Below the pieces are notes generated by a model. That model was not told where the DNA came from. It was given only the letters and a program-made list of their open reading frames with translations, and ran no database searches. From Lysinibacillus telephonicus (lineage in GTDB: Bacteria > Bacillota > Bacilli > Bacillales_A > Planococcaceae), in the NCBI RefSeq assembly GCF_003966145.1, contig NZ_RXNR01000038.1, positions 1 through 37,823 on the forward strand: 37,823 nucleotides of DNA, read 5' to 3'. Position 1 is the first letter of the stretch; the number at the start of each line of letters is the position of its first letter. Positions 7,343 through 16,489 of the stretch are shown here, in pieces. The position numbers were made by a program, and so were the translations under genes.

Positions 7343-8593
7343 ATGAAATTTAAACAATTACAAACCCCTTCAAGAACAATCATGACACCTGGTCCTGTAG
7401 AAGTAGATCCGCGTGTTTTACAGGCAATGAGTACACCAATTTTAGGGCAGTTCGATCCAGCGTTTACAAATATCATGAATGAAGTAATGGAAATGCTTCG
7501 TTTATTATTCCAAACAAAAAATCAATGGGCCTTCCCAATTGATGGAACATCTCGTTCAGGCAATGAAGTGTTATTAGCGAGCTGCATTGAACCCGGCGAT
7601 AAAGTGCTGGTACCCATTTTCGGCCGTTTCGGTCACCTTCTTGTTGAGATTTGCGAACGTTACGGTGCTGAGGTTCACACTATGGAATGTGAATGGGGGC
7701 ATGTGTTTGATCAGCAAGATATTATTCATAAAATAAAAGATGTGCAGCCGAAAATAGTAGCAATTGTTCACGGAGAAACGTCTACAGGGTGTATGCAGCC
7801 GTTAGACGAAATAGGAAAAGTATGTCGAGAACAGGATGTATTACTCATAGTTGATGCTGTTGCTTCAATTGGCGGCGTAAATATCTCGGTCGATGATTGG
7901 TTTATTGATGGAATCGTAGGAGGTACTCAAAAATGTTTATCCGTTCCTTCGGGTATGGCACCAATAACATACAATAATCGAATAGAAGCAGTCATTCAAA
8001 AACGTAAAAAAGTAGAATATGGAATTGCTACGGCTGAAGAATTTACTCAAAAAAGAACAAACATGATTCGAAGCAACTACTTTGATTTAGCGATGATACA
8101 GGATTATTGGGGCCCTCGACGTTTGAATCATCATACTGAGGCAACGTCGATGCTTTATGCACTTCGCGAAGGATTAAGAATTGTTTTAGAAGAAGGATTA
8201 AATGAGCGTTTTGAACGACATAGCTATCACGAGGCGGCGCTTATAAAAGGGCTAGAAGCAATGGGATTATCAATTTTCGGAGATAAGTCTTGTAAACTGC
8301 CAACTGTTACATGCATCGTAGTTCCAGAGGGAATTGACAGTGACAATGTACGAAAGATGATGCTAGAACAATTTGGTGTGGAAATCGCATCTTCATTCGG
8401 ACCGCTACAAGGGAAGATTTGGCGTATTGGTACAATGGGCTACAGCTGTCGGAAAGAAAATGTATTTGCAGTTTTACAAGCATTAGAGTCAGCACTAATT
8501 CGCAATGGTTTTGAACCAAATCGCGGAGAAGGAGTACAGGCAGCATTAGACTACTACGGGGCACCATCCTTCGTTGCAGTTAAGGAGGGGTAA
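7343..8593 (+). CDS. pucG: (S)-ureidoglycine-glyoxylate aminotransferase
   Basis: A 416-residue PLP enzyme, the same length as B. subtilis PucG, transferring the amino group of ureidoglycine to glyoxylate to give glycine and oxalurate. Fold-type I class V features: MTPGPVEVDP near the start, FPIDGTSRSGNE for phosphate binding, VDAVASIGG with the PLP-contacting Asp171, and GGTQKCLSVPSG with Schiff-base Lys197. The C-terminal segment WRIGTMGYSC fits the serine-pyruvate/alanine-glyoxylate group. RBS AAGGAG. It sits between allC, which makes its substrate, and allB, which supports PucG over a generic alanine-glyoxylate aminotransferase. Confidence 0.92.
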   Translation: MKFKQLQTPSRTIMTPGPVEVDPRVLQAMSTPILGQFDPAFTNIMNEVMEMLRLLFQTKNQWAFPIDGTSRSGNEVLLASCIEPGDKVLVPIFGRFGHLLVEICERYGAEVHTMECEWGHVFDQQDIIHKIKDVQPKIVAIVHGETSTGCMQPLDEIGKVCREQDVLLIVDAVASIGGVNISVDDWFIDGIVGGTQKCLSVPSGMAPITYNNRIEAVIQKRKKVEYGIATAEEFTQKRTNMIRSNYFDLAMIQDYWGPRRLNHHTEATSMLYALREGLRIVLEEGLNERFERHSYHEAALIKGLEAMGLSIFGDKSCKLPTVTCIVVPEGIDSDNVRKMMLEQFGVEIASSFGPLQGKIWRIGTMGYSCRKENVFAVLQALESALIRNGFEPNRGEGVQAALDYYGAPSFVAVKEG

Positions 8594-8595
8594 AC

Positions 8596-9891
8596 ATGAG
8601 TATTGATTTGCTCTTGAAGGGTGGAACAATAGTTGAACCTCATCAAGTTTCAGTTTGTGACGTTGCTGTAAAGGATGGTGTCATTGTAAAAATCGCTCCT
8701 GTTATAGAGAATAATGGGGCACATGTTATTGAGTTGGAAGGGAAAATTGTACTGCCTGGTGCAATTGATGCCCACGTCCATTTTAATGAACCGGGAAACG
8801 TGGAATGGGAAGGGATTGCAACAGGATCGAGAATGCTTGCAGCGGGTGGTGCGACTTTATATTTTGATATGCCGCTTAATAGCAATCCACCGACAATCGA
8901 TATCCCTTCATTGCAATTGAAGGAGGAATTAGCAGCCAAAAAATCAATAATTGATTATCGATTTTGGGGAGGACTTGTTCCCGAAAATATTGATAAATTA
9001 GAACAATTAGCTGAGCGTGGTGTTATAGGTTTTAAGGCATTTATTTCAAACTCCGGATTTGAACCTTTTCAGTCAGTAGATAATATGGAGCTGCTTACAG
9101 GTATGAAGGAAATTAGCCGTCTTGGGAAAATTTTAGCGTTGCATGCAGAAAGCGATGAAATGACATCTTTTCTTTCACAAAAGAAACTTGAACAAGGCAA
9201 GCTTACGCCAAAAGATTACTGTGAATCCCGACCGATCGCGGCAGAGATAGAAGCGGTGCAACGTGCCCTTTCTTACGCAGAAATCACAGGATGTGCCTTG
9301 CATTTTGTTCATATTAGCAGTCCTGAAGCTGTAAACATTATAAATGAAGCGAAGAATCGAGGGCTTAATGTGTCGCTTGAAACGTGCGCACATTATTTAC
9401 TATTCAATGATGAAGCTTTTGAGTCGCATGGTGTTTATGCAAAATGTGCTCCCCCATTACGTGCTCCAAATGTACAGCGAAAGTTGGTGGAATTGGTTGT
9501 AGAAGGGAAAATAGATTTTATTACTTCTGATCATTCTCCATGTTCTCCAGACTTAAAGGATTTATCGAAGCGCAATTTCTTTGAGGCGTGGGGTGGTATT
9601 AACGGTGGTCAATTTACACTTCTTTCGGTGTTAGAGGTAGCTAAAGAATATCAGCTTTCATTAACGACTGTAGCAAAATTAACAGCTGAAGCACCTGCTG
9701 AGCGTTTTAAAATCACGAATAAAGGTAAAATTGCAGTAGGTTTTGATGCAGATTTTGCAATCGTTGAAGAGGCGCCGTTTATCGTGACAAAACAAAATAG
9801 CTATGCAAAACATAAAGATTCAATATATGAAAATCATGAATTTAAACATCGAATCCTCGCAACTTATTGTAGAGGGACTCAAGTGTTTTAA
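8596..9891 (+). CDS. allB: Allantoinase
   Basis: A 431-residue cyclic amidohydrolase opening allantoin to allantoate. Binuclear-metal motifs: DAHVHFNEPG (His60, His62), GFKAFIS with the Lys that is carboxylated in the family (about 150), LHAES, CALHFVHISS and TSDHSPC with the last Asp/His. The closely related dihydropyrimidinases and dihydroorotases share this pattern; the NEPG..WEG segment and position beside allC/pucG favour allantoinase (PucH). Its ATG follows the pucG stop by 2 nt with RBS AAGGAGGGG inside the end of pucG, so translation is probably coupled. A terminator lies at 9922-9957. Confidence 0.93.
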   Translation: MSIDLLLKGGTIVEPHQVSVCDVAVKDGVIVKIAPVIENNGAHVIELEGKIVLPGAIDAHVHFNEPGNVEWEGIATGSRMLAAGGATLYFDMPLNSNPPTIDIPSLQLKEELAAKKSIIDYRFWGGLVPENIDKLEQLAERGVIGFKAFISNSGFEPFQSVDNMELLTGMKEISRLGKILALHAESDEMTSFLSQKKLEQGKLTPKDYCESRPIAAEIEAVQRALSYAEITGCALHFVHISSPEAVNIINEAKNRGLNVSLETCAHYLLFNDEAFESHGVYAKCAPPLRAPNVQRKLVELVVEGKIDFITSDHSPCSPDLKDLSKRNFFEAWGGINGGQFTLLSVLEVAKEYQLSLTTVAKLTAEAPAERFKITNKGKIAVGFDADFAIVEEAPFIVTKQNSYAKHKDSIYENHEFKHRILATYCRGTQVF

Positions 9892-9921
9892 TAGATCTGG
9901 TGAGCGAAAAAGTAGGGAGAG

Positions 9922-9957
9922 AACGCCTTTCCATAAGTTTGTTGGAAGGCGTTTTTT
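9922..9957 (+). terminator. Terminator of the allC-pucG-allB operon
   Basis: AACGCCTTTCCA pairs with TTGGAAGGCGTT (G-T at the loop end) around an 8-nt loop, followed by a TTTTTT tail. Confidence 0.92.
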
Positions 9958-10168
9958 AGATGAGTGAAATGACAGGTAGAACGAATTAATATATTACCCC
10001 ACACTTTTCGACGATTTCCAATATAATATTCCAAATTATTTCCCGAGAAATGTCTCTTTTTGCAACTGACTTCGAATAAATCATTAAAAACTCATTAATT
10101 AATAATGTTGAGGTCATAATATACATACTTTATTGAAAGGGAAGCTAAAGGTGAGAGGGGTGTAATGT

Positions 10169-11023
10169 TTGGGAATTGTAATACCGACAATAAATCTTAA
10201 AGGCGGCGTAGCGAAAACGACTACAACTGTGGGTCTTGCAGAAATGTTAACTTCTGAATTCAAGAAAAAGGTCCTACTCATTGACCTCGATCCACAAACC
10301 AATGCAACAACAATGTTAATTGGAGAAAATGCTTGGAAGAAATTAAATGATCAAGGGTATACATTAGCAACACTTTTTGAGGAAGTGTTAGAGCCTGACG
10401 ATACAAAATTCATACTAGAAAAAACACTCCAAAAAAACGTATCTAACATTGCATCTGTTAAAAATTTAGATTTAATTCCATCAAGTTTGGATCTTATTAA
10501 TGTTCAAGATGTTCTAGCAAAAATGCCAACTGGACCATTTTACGTAAATAACCCAATTGAAATATTAAAGAAAGCAATTCGACCCATTAAATTTAACTAT
10601 GATTATATTTTAATCGACTGTCCTCCTAATTTGGGCATTATTACGCTAAACGGCATCCGCATCGCAAATGGCTATATTATCCCAACAATCCCTGACATTC
10701 TCTCTACATATGGCATTCCCCAAATTATAAATCGCGTTAATGAGTTTGCGAAAAATATGGATATGAAGATTGAAGCATTGGGCATTGTTATAACGAAATT
10801 TAAAGAAAATTCAAAGGTTCATAAAAATACGCTGGATAAGTTAATAAAGGAACTTGAAGTGCCGGTATTCAATTCGGTTTTTAAAGAAGATAATCAAATG
10901 GCAAGTGCTGCAGACTACACAATGCAACACGCAACGTTTAAACAAAAATGGGGGTATGATGGTCAGTTTGAAGCGTTTTACAATTTAGCAAATGAAATTA
11001 TAGATAGGTATGAAGGAACGTAG
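10169..11023 (+). CDS. Orphan ParA/Soj-like ATPase
   Basis: A 284-residue deviant-Walker ATPase. Residues 9-16 are LKGGVAKTTTT, a Walker A with Ala in place of the usual second Gly; LLIDLDPQTNATTM (about 35-48) is Walker A', and YILIDCPPNLG (about 145) is Walker B. The first possible start is TTG at 10169, since an in-frame TAA stands just upstream; AGAGGGG precedes it by 8 nt. No ParB-like gene or parS-like repeat is visible nearby. A chromosomal orphan of this type could position a protein complex or be a relic of a mobile element or plasmid. The terminator at 11065-11097 closes it as a single-gene unit. Confidence 0.85.
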   Translation: MGIVIPTINLKGGVAKTTTTVGLAEMLTSEFKKKVLLIDLDPQTNATTMLIGENAWKKLNDQGYTLATLFEEVLEPDDTKFILEKTLQKNVSNIASVKNLDLIPSSLDLINVQDVLAKMPTGPFYVNNPIEILKKAIRPIKFNYDYILIDCPPNLGIITLNGIRIANGYIIPTIPDILSTYGIPQIINRVNEFAKNMDMKIEALGIVITKFKENSKVHKNTLDKLIKELEVPVFNSVFKEDNQMASAADYTMQHATFKQKWGYDGQFEAFYNLANEIIDRYEGT

Positions 11024-11064
11024 TAAAATTTTATTTGGATATATATGATGAACAACAAAAACAC

Positions 11065-11097
11065 AGGTCGGTTAACTGGAAAATAGTTAGCCGACCT
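11065..11097. terminator. Bidirectional terminator between parA-like gene and the ABC operon
   Basis: AGGTCGGTTAACT pairs with AGTTAGCCGACCT around GGAAAAT (one G-T). TTTCTATTTT follows on the plus strand and GTGTTTTTG on the minus strand. It serves both convergent transcripts. Confidence 0.85.
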
Positions 11098-11104
11098 TTC
11101 TATT

Positions 11105-12142
11105 TTATAAATTAGTTACATTCAAAGTAACATGATCCCCAATTTTAAGTGAGTTGTGAATGCCTGTAATGAAGTGAATTTCTTTCCCATTAACATTGAC
11201 AATACAAGATACTTCCCTACCTTGGAATAATAGATTTTTTACTTCCCCGCATAGTCCATCTGAATCCTTTGATAATTGCAATTGCTCAGGTCTAACAGGA
11301 CAAACTCCGGATTGCTTAAAAGAATCCGCAACATTCGGGTAATACCAACGAGTAGATGGTGAAGTGGAAGGGGAGAAATAATCTCCATTCCAGCTGCCTT
11401 CAATTAGATTCGCCTTACTAATAAACGATGCTACAAATTCGGTTTGTGGATAGAAATAAATTTCTTCCGGTGTTCCAATTTGTTCGATTAATCCGTCCTT
11501 CATAACAACTATTTTATCAGCCATTGCTAATGCTTCGCTTTGATCATGAGTTACATATACAATGGATGTTTTTATTTTTTGGTGGATTAATTGAATTTCG
11601 TTGCGAAGTTCGACCCGAAGTTTTGCATCTAGACTGCTCAACGGTTCGTCCATTAAAAGCAATGAAGGGGAGGCGCTTAATGCCCGGGCAATGGCAACGC
11701 GCTGTTTTTGTCCACCCGATAATTCACTTGGCATTCGATCAGCTAAATGACTTAAACCAACAATATTTAACATTTCAGTTACACGGGCTTCGCTATTTTT
11801 CTTAAGCTCCGGTCTAACAAAGCGGTGATGCTTCAATGGAAACATTACTTGTTCTTTAACTTTCATATGAGGCCATAATGCAAATGATTGAAATACAAGG
11901 CCTATATTTCTCTTCTCAGGAGGTAATGCATTAGTTTTCGATGCAACAATTTCTTGCTGCATTAAAATTTGCCCATCACTTGGGGTCTCAAATCCAGCAA
12001 GTAAACGTAATAAGGTCGTTTTACCGCAGCCTGATGGACCAACGATTGCAACAAATTCACCATCTTCAATCGTTAGATTAATTCCTTTTAATGCCTGAAA
12101 AGTGCCAAATTGTTTTTTTATTTCTATAAGTTCTGTTTTCAT
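11105..12142 (-). CDS. ABC transporter ATP-binding protein (Fe3+/phosphoester-type importer)
   Basis: A 345-residue ATPase of the FbpC/AfuC/PhnT class. Walker A GPSGCGKTT (about 37-45), Q-loop VFQSFALWPH, signature LSGGQKQRVAIARAL, Walker B SLLLMDEP with SSLDAKLR, H-loop VTHDQSEAL, and a C-terminal TOBE-like domain (about 240-345). I take ATG 12142 as start: it overlaps the permease stop as ATGA, and AAGGAG lies upstream. A longer TTG reading would swallow that RBS. It is the last gene of the six-gene minus-strand operon. Automatic labels would say iron(III) importer, but the operon mates are phosphohydrolases. Confidence 0.9.
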   Translation of the reverse strand: MKTELIEIKKQFGTFQALKGINLTIEDGEFVAIVGPSGCGKTTLLRLLAGFETPSDGQILMQQEIVASKTNALPPEKRNIGLVFQSFALWPHMKVKEQVMFPLKHHRFVRPELKKNSEARVTEMLNIVGLSHLADRMPSELSGGQKQRVAIARALSASPSLLLMDEPLSSLDAKLRVELRNEIQLIHQKIKTSIVYVTHDQSEALAMADKIVVMKDGLIEQIGTPEEIYFYPQTEFVASFISKANLIEGSWNGDYFSPSTSPSTRWYYPNVADSFKQSGVCPVRPEQLQLSKDSDGLCGEVKNLLFQGREVSCIVNVNGKEIHFITGIHNSLKIGDHVTLNVTNL

Positions 12143-13860
12143 GAAGCTCTTACACTCCTTTGCCAAATATATATGATGCCGTACACAAGCGCTGCCAAAA
12201 TGCCCATAAATAATAGTGTGATAACAGAGAAGGCAGTCGAGTAAGTCGTATAGCCAGCTTGTTCAAAATTGAAAATAATGACGCCAATTGTTTCAGATCC
12301 AGATGACCAAAGGAGAGAAGAAATCGTTAGTTCTGTTAATGTCGTTAAGAGAACTAAAATGCTTCCACTTAAAACGCTTGGTAAAATAAGCGGTAGTAAA
12401 ATATATCTCCATTTACTCCAAGTACTAGCACCCGAAATATGTGCAGCTTCTTCTAAATCTACTGAAATTTGAGTAAATGCTGAAGAACTGCCACGTACTT
12501 GTAAAATCATAAATCGTGTTACATAAGCAATTAATAGAATCCAAATGGAACCGTAAATGCCGGGGTTCCATCCTGGAATGGGCTGCATCCATGTAAAAAT
12601 CATTGCTAAAGCTAATACCATTCCTGGCAATGTATATGGAATACTAATTGAAACTTCTAACGCCTTTGTTAAAAAAGAGGGCTTGCGAATTCTAAAGTAG
12701 GCGACAAGCGTTCCAATTATAAGACATATGAGAGTGGTTAATCCTGCAAGTTTTAAACTATTTAATAGTGCAGTGGCCACTTTATCGTAATCGTATAAAA
12801 GATAATTAAAGTTATGAAGTGTAATATTTTCTAGTGTAAACGACAGTCCATATACTTTTAGCAAGGATGTTTTTAGCATCGATAATAATGGAACAATACT
12901 TACTCCAACTATAAACAGCCAAATGCTAAATTCAACGAACGGACGTGATTTACACAAGTAAAACCGTGGAGAATTATCAGCAGCAGCGGTTTCTGTTACT
13001 TTAGATTTGCGCAATAAAAACCATTGAATACCGGTTGCAAATAATGCAAAAACTGCTAGTAAAACAGAAAATGTTGCAGCTCGGGAAAATGCATTTTCTC
13101 CAAAGCCTATAACTTCCTGGTAAATGGCAGTACTTAAAATCGTTATATTAGATGGAATTCCTAAAAAAGCGGGAATTCCAAAGTTGTCCAAGTTTGATAA
13201 AAATGCAATCATTCCTCCACCTACAATACCGGGTAATGCCAATGGAACAGTAACGTGCCAAAAGGCTTTCAATTGTCCGCCTCCAGAAGCTCTTACAGCC
13301 CATTCAAGCTCACGTGGAATTTTTTTCAACACGTTTACGGTAAATAAATAAACGAGTGGATAGTGAGAAATACCAAGGACAAAAATAATGCCCCCCATAG
13401 AGTAAAGGTTAATATCAAATGCCTTTATATTGCCAACAAATTGTGTCCAAGCAATGGTAACAATATAAGAAGGAATAATAAAAGGGAGTAGTATAAATAC
13501 TTGCATCAATTTTTTTAACCGGATATTTGTATAGGCCATTATCCAAGCTAAAGATACACCGACTATAAGCGATATGACAGTAGATCCAACTACGATTAGA
13601 CAAGTATTTTTTATAACCGTCCATGTGTATTTTTCACTTAATATATTCGTATAGTTTTCAAACGAAAAGGAATCATTTGCTTGAAAGCTCATCAAAAATA
13701 ATCGAATAACTGGAATAACAAAAACAATTAGAATGATAAGTAAGCTTAAATATAAATTTTTATTCTTAAAAAGCAGTGAAAACCATTCACTGCTTTTTTT
13801 CTTTGTATTTAATGACTTATAGCGATCTAATGTTTCATCATTAAATGAATTTCCCGTCAT
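12139..13860 (-). CDS. ABC transporter permease, two fused permease domains
   Basis: A 573-residue inner-membrane protein with about 12 hydrophobic segments forming two BPD_transp_1 halves. Each half has an EAA loop: EWAVRASGGGQLKAFWH at about 185 and EEAAHISGASTWSKWRY at about 480, each followed by a P-L-x-L-P sequence. This fused FbpB/SfuB/AfuB-type layout replaces two separate permease genes. The ATG follows the lipoprotein stop by 3 nt with RBS GGGGAGT, and the stop codon overlaps the ATPase start as ATGA. It forms the membrane channel of the importer. Confidence 0.92.
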   Translation of the reverse strand: MTGNSFNDETLDRYKSLNTKKKSSEWFSLLFKNKNLYLSLLIILIVFVIPVIRLFLMSFQANDSFSFENYTNILSEKYTWTVIKNTCLIVVGSTVISLIVGVSLAWIMAYTNIRLKKLMQVFILLPFIIPSYIVTIAWTQFVGNIKAFDINLYSMGGIIFVLGISHYPLVYLFTVNVLKKIPRELEWAVRASGGGQLKAFWHVTVPLALPGIVGGGMIAFLSNLDNFGIPAFLGIPSNITILSTAIYQEVIGFGENAFSRAATFSVLLAVFALFATGIQWFLLRKSKVTETAAADNSPRFYLCKSRPFVEFSIWLFIVGVSIVPLLSMLKTSLLKVYGLSFTLENITLHNFNYLLYDYDKVATALLNSLKLAGLTTLICLIIGTLVAYFRIRKPSFLTKALEVSISIPYTLPGMVLALAMIFTWMQPIPGWNPGIYGSIWILLIAYVTRFMILQVRGSSSAFTQISVDLEEAAHISGASTWSKWRYILLPLILPSVLSGSILVLLTTLTELTISSLLWSSGSETIGVIIFNFEQAGYTTYSTAFSVITLLFMGILAALVYGIIYIWQRSVRAS

Positions 13861-13863
13861 TTT

Positions 13864-14904
13864 TTACTCCCCAAACATCGTTTTAAATTGTTCTTTATCT
13901 GTTTCACGATTTGTAAAAAGCTCTGAAACATCTGCACTTAAGACATTCAGTTCACTTACACTCTTAAGGCCATTTGGAGCTTCCACATCAGTTCGAATTG
14001 GTGCATAGCCTAGACTAGCCGCTAATTCTTGACCTTCTTTAGATAACACAAAATCGATAAATGCTTGAGCAGCTTCTGGATCTTCAGCATCTTTCATAAG
14101 AGCGATTGGCTCTGTTATAACAGGTACACCTTCTTGAGGGTAAACCAACTCAATTGGAGAACCATCCTTTTTAGCATTGGTTACTAAATAATCCACAATA
14201 ATCGCATAAGCTTGGTCGCCTGATTGAATCCCTTGTAATGCAGTTCCATTACCTTGTCCAACTGTTACACCATTTGATTTTAAGTTTTCATAAAAGTCCC
14301 ATCCTAAACCATCAGTGCGCGTAAAAATTCCTAAGTTATACGCAGCGGCACCAGAGTAAAGAGGGCTAGGCATAATTGTTAAATCTTTTGTTTTTGCATC
14401 TGTCAAATCTGCCCATGAAGTAGGGGCTTCTTCAACTAGGTCTGTATTATAGGCTAAAACTGTTGCCATGATTTTCGTACCAACGTACATTTTATCTTCA
14501 TCTACATATTGTTCTGGAATATTTTTAAGTTCAGGTGATTCATATGCTTCTAGTAAGTCTTGACTTTTTAAGTTTTCGAATGTCACTTCATCTGCTACTA
14601 GAAGTACATCTGCTTGTACATCTTTTGCTTCATTTTCTGCTAGAATTTTTCCGACTACTTCCTCTGTACCAGAACGGAAAGTATTAACTTTTACATCTGG
14701 ATAAAGCTTATTAAACTCTTCTACTAGCGCAGTTGCATCTGTTTCTGGCTGTGAAGTATAGAAGGATACAGTTCCTTCTATTTCAGAAGTAGGAGATGTT
14801 GTATCTGTTTCCGTTTGCTCACTAGTCTCAGTAGATCCACAGGCAGCTAAGCTTAATGCAAGAACCGCTGAAGTCGGCACCATCCAAATTTTTTTAAAGT
14901 TCAT
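13864..14904 (-). CDS. Extracellular solute-binding lipoprotein of the ABC importer
   Basis: A 346-residue class 1 binding protein. The signal peptide has a lipobox, LSLAACGS (Cys at about 22), then a Ser/Thr/Glu-rich linker and a two-lobe domain starting GTVSFYTSQP. It resembles FbpA/AfuA/PhnS proteins. The adjacent tyrosine pair that chelates Fe3+ in FbpA is not seen; the corresponding segment reads QAYAIIVDYLV. That makes iron unlikely and fits an anionic organic ligand such as a sugar phosphate or phosphonate. The start ATG at 14904 has AAGGAG 8 nt away; it lies one base past the surE stop. The longer TTG reading would contain the RBS. Confidence 0.88.
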   Translation of the reverse strand: MNFKKIWMVPTSAVLALSLAACGSTETSEQTETDTTSPTSEIEGTVSFYTSQPETDATALVEEFNKLYPDVKVNTFRSGTEEVVGKILAENEAKDVQADVLLVADEVTFENLKSQDLLEAYESPELKNIPEQYVDEDKMYVGTKIMATVLAYNTDLVEEAPTSWADLTDAKTKDLTIMPSPLYSGAAAYNLGIFTRTDGLGWDFYENLKSNGVTVGQGNGTALQGIQSGDQAYAIIVDYLVTNAKKDGSPIELVYPQEGVPVITEPIALMKDAEDPEAAQAFIDFVLSKEGQELAASLGYAPIRTDVEAPNGLKSVSELNVLSADVSELFTNRETDKEQFKTMFGE

Positions 14905-14905
14905 T

Positions 14906-15691
14906 TTAATTCGCTCCTTTGTTATCAAATAGTTGACTTTTATAGGTTTCGATTAGTTCGTTTGCTGTAAAGCTGTATTGTATAGGTGTAATCGTAGCGT
15001 AGCCTTGTTTGATTAGCATAAAATCATAATCAATATAGTCGCTCGCAATGGTTGAGCGACGGTCTTTAAGCCAATAAAAAATTTGACCAAATGAATCGTC
15101 TATTGTGACATGTTTATACCGTTCTATAGAAAAATCTAAATCTGCAATTTTAAATCCTTTAAACTTGTCCAGTTCTACATATGGAAAATTAACGTTTAAC
15201 AATACCTTGTTATTTAATGGCTTTTTAAAAATTTCACGCAAAAATTGAAAAAGCCATTTTTTACAGTTTGTAAAGTTTGTTTCCTGTGGGTTATATGAAT
15301 CCAATGAAAGTGCAACAGATGGCAGGTTAAATAATTGGGCTTCCAGTGCTGCGCTTATGGTTCCTGAATAAAATACATCGCGGCCAATATTTGAACCCAT
15401 ATTTATACCTGCAAAGACAATATCAATTGGCTCTTTAATTAAGACTTCGAGTGCTAATTTTACACAATCTGATGGAGTTCCTGATATGCTCCAAGAAGTA
15501 ACTTGGCTTGAATTAAATAGGTTTAATTCAGTTACTGAAATTGGCCTTCGCAATGTAATCGAATGACTAATTGCACTATTTTCAACATCTGGGCAAACTA
15601 CGAAAACCTTTCCGAAGTTTTCCAGAACCTCCACTAATGCTTTTACACCTGGAGCAAAAATACCATCATCATTTGTTACTAAAAAATTCAT
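14906..15691 (-). CDS. surE: SurE-family 5'/3'-nucleotidase
   Basis: A 261-residue metal-dependent phosphatase that removes phosphate from nucleoside monophosphates and some other small phosphoesters. The metal site is complete: TNDDGIFAPG (Asp8, Asp9), NSAISHSIT (Ser39) and GINMGSNIGRD (Asn97), plus SGTPSDCV and YSGTISAALEA. No signal peptide is seen, so it should act in the cytosol. surE in other bacteria often sits beside pcm or rpoS; here it lies in an importer operon, with its ATG touching the stop of the preceding gene (GGAG RBS). That suggests it acts on the imported compound. Confidence 0.92.
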   Translation of the reverse strand: MNFLVTNDDGIFAPGVKALVEVLENFGKVFVVCPDVENSAISHSITLRRPISVTELNLFNSSQVTSWSISGTPSDCVKLALEVLIKEPIDIVFAGINMGSNIGRDVFYSGTISAALEAQLFNLPSVALSLDSYNPQETNFTNCKKWLFQFLREIFKKPLNNKVLLNVNFPYVELDKFKGFKIADLDFSIERYKHVTIDDSFGQIFYWLKDRRSTIASDYIDYDFMLIKQGYATITPIQYSFTANELIETYKSQLFDNKGAN

Positions 15692-16489
15692 TTAAGTAAC
15701 TCCTTTTAGTTGTAGTAGGGAATTTGTTTGGAAATACTCTAAATGATCATAGAAAAACACATGATTCTTTGATGTATCTAGGCCTTCCAATACTACGGGT
15801 ACTTTTAAAGAGTCAATCGTCTCCCATAATGAACAATCTAGCTGCAACTCTCCTTTTCCGAGTGGAACATGATAAGTAGTGTTTGTTGAGTCGCTAACAT
15901 GAATTTTATCTACTTTTTGTAATGTTTTAAGTTCGTCAGCTATTGAAAAATGAAATGGGATATGAGCAATATCAAATGTTGTTTGAATACAGTCATCTGT
16001 AAAAGCTACTAAATCATTTATTTTCCGCGCTTCACAATAAATTTCCTTAGAGGCCGGCTCCATCAATTCCAAAGAAATATTTACACTGTATTTATCTGCT
16101 AAAGATGTAAGCTCATCAAGTGTATGAAGCATAATATTTCTATGATTTTGTTCCCAACGACCGTAAACTGTTAATTTTCCTGGATGCACGGTGATAGAAG
16201 GGATGCATAGCTTATTTGCGATACGTATGGAATTTTCTACTTCACGAATTGATTGATTGCGAATACCTGCATTGAGAGAGCATAAATTTAAATCCCAACT
16301 GTTGGCATGGATTGTTGCCTGCAGATGATAGGCATGTAATAAGTGCTGGATTTCATGTAAATTCCAGTCCTGAAATTGTAATTGCTCTACCCATATTTCG
16401 ATTCCCTTTAAATTTTCTGCCTTTACTACTTTGCAAATATGTTCAAATGAATGTCCCCAAAAAAGAGTAGAGGATGCGAATAGATTCAT
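15692..16489 (-). CDS. TIM-barrel sugar-phosphate isomerase/epimerase-like protein
   Basis: A 265-residue AP-endonuclease-2-like barrel (xylose isomerase-like superfamily). Metal-binding features: GIEIWVEQ, ATIHANSWDLNL, ITVHPGK, ISLELMEP, TTFDIAHIPFHF and KIHVSDSTNTTYHVPLGKGEL, with His, Glu and Asp at the usual strand ends; the last segment carries the H-x-x-L-G-x-G-E-L signature. I start at ATG 16489, which overlaps the PHP stop as ATGA with AAGAAGGTG upstream. Between two phosphohydrolases it could isomerise a sugar product or be a phosphoester-acting member; the substrate is unknown. Confidence 0.82.
   Translation of the reverse strand: MNLFASSTLFWGHSFEHICKVVKAENLKGIEIWVEQLQFQDWNLHEIQHLLHAYHLQATIHANSWDLNLCSLNAGIRNQSIREVENSIRIANKLCIPSITVHPGKLTVYGRWEQNHRNIMLHTLDELTSLADKYSVNISLELMEPASKEIYCEARKINDLVAFTDDCIQTTFDIAHIPFHFSIADELKTLQKVDKIHVSDSTNTTYHVPLGKGELQLDCSLWETIDSLKVPVVLEGLDTSKNHVFFYDHLEYFQTNSLLQLKGVT

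Noticed and set aside
12143-12166. Longer ATPase start (TTG)
   Set aside because: It would contain the AAGGAG binding site; ATG with an ATGA overlap is the better start. The same reasoning was used at 14904, 16489, 23558, 26798, 32636 and 36249.
11105-14904. Iron(III) importer label for the ABC genes
   Set aside because: The binding protein lacks the adjacent tyrosine pair of FbpA and the genes are coupled to phosphohydrolases.
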